Shown here: in pieces, positions 57,542 through 64,000 of the stretch
Layout: the number at the start of each line of letters is the position of its first letter
How positions within the stretch are numbered: the stretch's first letter is position 1
NCBI GenBank assembly: GCA_964017145.1
Contig: OZ024844.1
Span: forward strand, 186,001-250,000
Direction: 5' to 3'
DNA from: Agrocybe praecox
Taxonomy: Eukaryota; Basidiomycota; Agaricomycetes; Agaricales; Agrocybaceae
Length of the DNA stretch: 64,000 nucleotides
The notes under the pieces: generated by a model
Seen by the model: the letters and a program-made list of their open reading frames with translations, nothing else
The model's database searches: none
What the model was told of the DNA's origin: nothing
Position numbers and translations under genes: made by a program

Positions 57542-60079
57542 TCAATAGTGCATCTTTACTGATGAGTATTGGTTTTCTCTCACCGCTGCATTTGGAGGAC
57601 TGGCACAACCTCCAATTCTATATAGAAATCATTATCAGCAGAGCGTATCATTGGATCAGTGGTAATGAACATGGAACTCGCGGTACTCACATATTCAGAG
57701 GCCAGGACGAGAAAAAGAATGTGTATCTGCCTGTCTCAGCGCACGTCTCGGACAGCTTTTCAAGATCAAAGAACTCTCCTAGATGCATTTGAAAGTGGGT
57801 TAGATTAAAGTCAAAACATTTCATTCTCCTCTGACTCGGGGATTGTATCGCACTCCTCTTACCCACCTAGCGGCATTCCCCAGAGGCTGTTGTAGTAGTG
57901 TTGGCGGTCAGTCGAGTATCTCAGATGCGCAGGAATACAAAGAGTCCGTAACTCACCCAAGGATAGTCTGTATGTGCATGTCAAGAGTGAGCCCATGTCA
58001 ATAAAGATAAAACATCCGAAGTCGATGGCAGACCTGATGCAAGAGCACTTCAGGAGAGGGAGAGGGCCATCTCTATCATAAAGTTCAACCGCTCTGCGTA
58101 AGTGTATCTATGTGCTGGAAATAAAATGGACACAGACCTCCAGGGCGGGCTGATCAGACGCGATGGCAGCGAAATGATTATTCCTAAATTAATATTAATA
58201 TCATGATCCATATCCTAAACCTATAACAAAACGTGAGAAAACATACGCACCACAAAAACCGTTTCATATCCTCGCCTTGCTCAATACCAGCACTGGAAAC
58301 GAATAAAATATTTTTTCAGTAATCCGGAACTTTGCGCACTTCCAAAGTAAACACTGACAATGTTTCCGGTCGTGAAGCAAGAGCATTCCTCTCCTCCGTC
58401 GTCACTCGATAGTATTTTTGGATAAACCCGACGCGCAACAATAGGATATCCCCAGTGCGGAATTTCACATTCTGGTAACGCGCTACGGCCTCGAGGTCAG
58501 CAACAGTTATAGCATGCGTAGTCCAAGGATCATATGGCAGGCTTCCACCGTTTTTGGCGTGATATGCGACCAGATCTAGAAGGACGCCCCGCCCACAAAT
58601 TCCATGGATAGCCCAATCTACAAACGGAAAGAAGAGATAGTAAGATTAAAAAGACAGAACAAGGTGAGGTGATAGGAAATAGGAAAAATGAAGGTTCCAT
58701 AAGGAAACAAAGCCATTGAGTTTGGAATTAGAGATGATGTACGGCAACAATGGGCGCAAATATAAGAAATATCGGATCAAATACAAGAGATAAAAAAAAG
58801 GCGCCCGCCATCACCCATCAACTGGCGCCCTCACTTCGGGACTGTCGGACAGAGGTATGAAAAGCGGCGCGACGCCTCCACACGCCGCTATGTCTTTCTT
58901 TTTCAAAACGAACAAGTGACTTCCGAAGCTCAAGGCCACATATTGTAGCGCCATTTAGTCATTCGACTTCACGAAAAAATGCATAATAACGCTCCGCCGA
59001 TGAAATTTTGTCGTGTTGCCCGACCGACTGATTCTGCACCTCTGACGATAAAACAGAACACATAGAAACCGGACATACTTTGCATCCCAATTCTGGAGAG
59101 ACTGGGATCAATTTGGCCCGGGTCTGGTATGGGTATTCTTCCTTGTGGTAAGGATCTCGCGTCAGTGCTATTTTGAACGTGAGTTTACGTAGGTATAGCA
59201 TTGCTGAAGCAAGTAAAATACTTGCTTGTTATAGAAAACCCCGTGCTCAATAATTCCATAGTGCCTCAAACCATCCCATTGAGAGCCCGATTGCGAGTTC
59301 TATAAAACCAAAAAAAGGTGAAGTTATCAGGAACGGGAACGTTGGAGAAAATGTCAATGCAACGATGGGTTTATTCATATCCTATACAGGGCACTATAGC
59401 CGGAGACCTAACCGTGGTTTTTTAAACATACATCGAGATCATCGCACTTACCATGTGAATTTCGTCATCTCGAGGCATGCCGTTTTCTCGCTTCATGATC
59501 ATCTTAACTTCCGGCGTTTTTCGATTGAACATGGGCTGCAAGGTGGGAAGTAAGATGATAATCTTCGATTTACCTTTCAATAAGGATGTATGTACCTTCT
59601 CGGGGAAGTTGATTGGCCTATGATGACACCGACCATGAATAGTGGAATTAAAGAAAAGAACAGAGTCAAAACAATCGAAAAGGGGATTAATACAGAGGCA
59701 TAGGACTCAAGTACCCATGGATTGACGAAGTCCCATGCCAAGGCCGGCAGGAAACAAGCATCCACGGAGAAAGATTCTCACCAGTTGAGAGACACGGTAC
59801 GACCCAATCTGCAGAAACACACCAAAAAAAAAAGCGCAAGTCAGTCACCGTTACCACCGTAGCGTCACACTCATAGAGCCTGCCGGTGCGATGGGGAAAT
59901 GATGAAAATGAGAGGTCATGAGGGACATACTTCATTTCTTCTGATGCGGCCTGCTGCACAACCTTTTCTGTTAGCAAATTTACCGTCCCCAGTTGATCCT
60001 CAGATCCCCACACGCTCCATGCACATCCGGGGAAGTTTTTGAACCATGGAAGTTCATCGAAAGTCGGGAGGCTGGCCAT
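57542..60079 (-). CDS. cyclase-family metal-dependent hydrolase (PF04199-like)
   Basis: Fourteen exons on the complement: 59931-60079, 59782-59808, 59596-59617, 59452-59535, 59226-59299, 59079-59167, 58617 down to 58359, 58251-58292, 58138-58183, 58034-58072, 57957-57967 (11 nt), 57867-57886, 57691-57778 and 57542-57617; 341 aa. Motifs follow the family: MASLPTFDELPWFKNFPG, WGSEDQLGTVNLL, TVSLNWPINFPEKPMF, HMNSQSGSQWDGLRHYG (residues 93-109, metal-binding region), FYNNTDARSLP, HGICGRGVLLDLVAYHAKNG and FRTGDILLLRVGF. The intron after FYNN uses a GC donor (GCAAGT), and the intron before NWAIHGICG is 461 nt. A start at 60151, adding 24 residues, is possible. Relatives hydrolyse amides or lactones such as N-formylkynurenine; the substrate here is unknown. 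The last exon is the least certain. Confidence 0.85.
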
Positions 60080-60477
60080 CTCGGACGAGCGTGAAGACAC
60101 AGTGCGGGGAACGAGGTGAGAAACAACGTCTTTCAATCGCTTCGTAGCCATGTCTTGATGACCTTTATTCGCGGGGGGCTGAGTCTGACCTACATAGGAT
60201 GACAAAGATAAATTGTAACGAACGTCAGCTCTAAATCTGTTTATTGCACCCTTGCACCCTTGTATCATATTCGAAGTGCGGACGACAAAATAAGATCAGA
60301 AAGAACTGTCAAATGACCACACACCTTGTGAAATAATGATCTAAACGAGAACGGGAAGCTGGTTCAGTGCAATATTGGCGTGTTAAAATTACATATTGGA
60401 TTGTTACGTTACAGCAGTATAAAATATAGTAGAATCTTCATCTGACAATATACAGTCGACTCTAGAAGGTCAAAACT
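60080..60477. other. short intergenic, 0.4 kb
   Basis: Spacer between the cyclase start and the 3' end of the PRP4 gene, both on the minus strand. It holds an upstream in-frame ATG at 60149-60151 that may be the real cyclase start. Confidence 0.5.
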
Positions 60478-63018
<2,541 letters not shown>

Positions 63019-64000
63019 CTTTAAAGATAAAATATTTGGGTTACGGGACTCCGCACGATAAAAAAAGAAAGGATATTGCAGTGGCTGGTCGAAGGATGGA
63101 CGTAGAATACGATTCACAATGGGGCCGACTCGGAGGCTGTCCGTATTTGTCAAAGTTTACCAAAATGCCCAACACGTGCCGTTATTCTGTTACATGTCAC
63201 AGCTATAAAGCCCTTGGCGATGATCTGAATCCGTCACCAAGCAGGCTGCAGCATATTGGCAGCATATTAATACTCATGACAGTCAGCGTTTGCGTTGTGG
63301 TGATTTCGGTGATAGAAATGACAAAGACAACGGAATTTGAAGTATTTGGAATATTCATAGACTGTCAACACTAAAAACCTACTACTTATGTAGTGTGTAT
63401 GATAGAGATTTGGGTTCTAGAGATGGAAACCATAAAATAGAGCAGATTCAGGCGTCGAGTTGCCAAACTGGCCGCTTCTAGAACGTATTTAAATTTTCTG
63501 TTTGACAAGCGGGGGTTAAGTTACAACTTTGAAAGTCTGGGGAACTATAATGTGGTTAGTACAAGGTCGGTCAATGACTTACTGGTTCAAGATTCGACAG
63601 AGCAAGTACGACTAACGGTGTTGCAATACTCTCCTCTTTACTTCATTTTTCCAAATTCGATGAAGATACCATGGGCACTTCAATTCCAGAAATCCTTAAG
63701 GGAGTTCATATCGAGTAGCCATTTGGCAGTTGTGGTCCAAGTATGATTGTTTCCTAAATCATAAATATGTCAAAGCTTCCCTGACAGTTTCCAGTTCCAG
63801 ATCTCTGACATACTACGAGAGGCGGATCAAAAAGCAATAATCGACAATCCGGGATGGCCATAGACATCAGTTGATCTTCAAAGGCATGTAGCCATAATGA
63901 TATACCCGTAAGAGCCGGAGAAAATTGCACATCGTCCAAGCTCCAAAATAAATTGAACCGAAATCGTGAAAAGTGCTTGAAAGGCCGGGCTGGTCTCCCA
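63019..64000. other. right edge, no gene recognised
   Basis: About 1 kb upstream of the PRP4 gene. Open frames here (63036-63374, 63552-63746) have no conserved content or splicing pattern. It contains the PRP4 promoter and possibly the promoter of an adjacent gene beyond the window. Confidence 0.45.

Noticed and set aside
63036..63374. 112-aa plus-strand frame at the right edge
   Set aside because: Overlaps the PRP4 promoter, with no conserved content.

Overview
This is a nuclear segment of a filamentous basidiomycete, most likely a mushroom-forming Agaricomycete. Almost every gene can be modelled only with many short GT-AG introns of about 50-70 nt, several with exons of 10-34 nt. The recognisable families also fit: a DUF6593-like protein, NACHT (STAND) proteins, basidiomycete 7TM families, a DUF6570/Helitron Rep relative, Shugoshin, and PRP4 kinase with an SR-like N-terminus. 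I see no rRNA, tRNA, CRISPR array or prokaryotic gene.

Layout. 1-5.6 kb: a tandem pair of single-pass membrane proteins, then a DUF6593-like gene. 7.2-16.6 kb: a 7TM gene (copy 1) split by an insertion of about 7.8 kb. The insertion carries a truncated Helitron-type Rep gene on the minus strand and four plus-strand genes (A-D). Genes C and D are paralogues sharing a 16-nt microexon. 17.3-19.4 kb: an MFS transporter with one in-frame stop. 22.8-28.8 kb: a long disordered protein and a C2-domain protein. 29.0-32.8 kb (minus): a second 7TM gene with one nonsense codon beside an intact MFS transporter, the counterparts of the 7.2-19.4 kb pair. 33.2-35.8 kb (minus): a NACHT-protein C-terminal half and a small gene that shares its C-terminal tail. 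37.0-38.3 kb: the only intact member of the 7TM family. 39.6-44.0 kb: a nuclear-type orphan and a long disordered protein. 45.1-47.4 kb: a different 7TM family and an ABM-like protein. 49.1-51.7 kb (minus): a complete NACHT protein. 54.2-63.0 kb (minus): three conserved genes, Shugoshin, a cyclase-family metal hydrolase and PRP4 kinase.

The right third (54-63 kb) is conserved housekeeping sequence. The left two thirds are an accessory region of duplicated membrane proteins, NACHT proteins, gene decay and mobile DNA. The best candidate for an undescribed system is the insertion at 7982-15826. Its ends can be placed nearly to the base, because the split 7TM intron can be rejoined and compared with the same intron in two paralogues.

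All gene models were assembled by hand from reading frame, splice signals and comparison between copies inside the window. Family names come from recall of conserved patterns, not from a database search.
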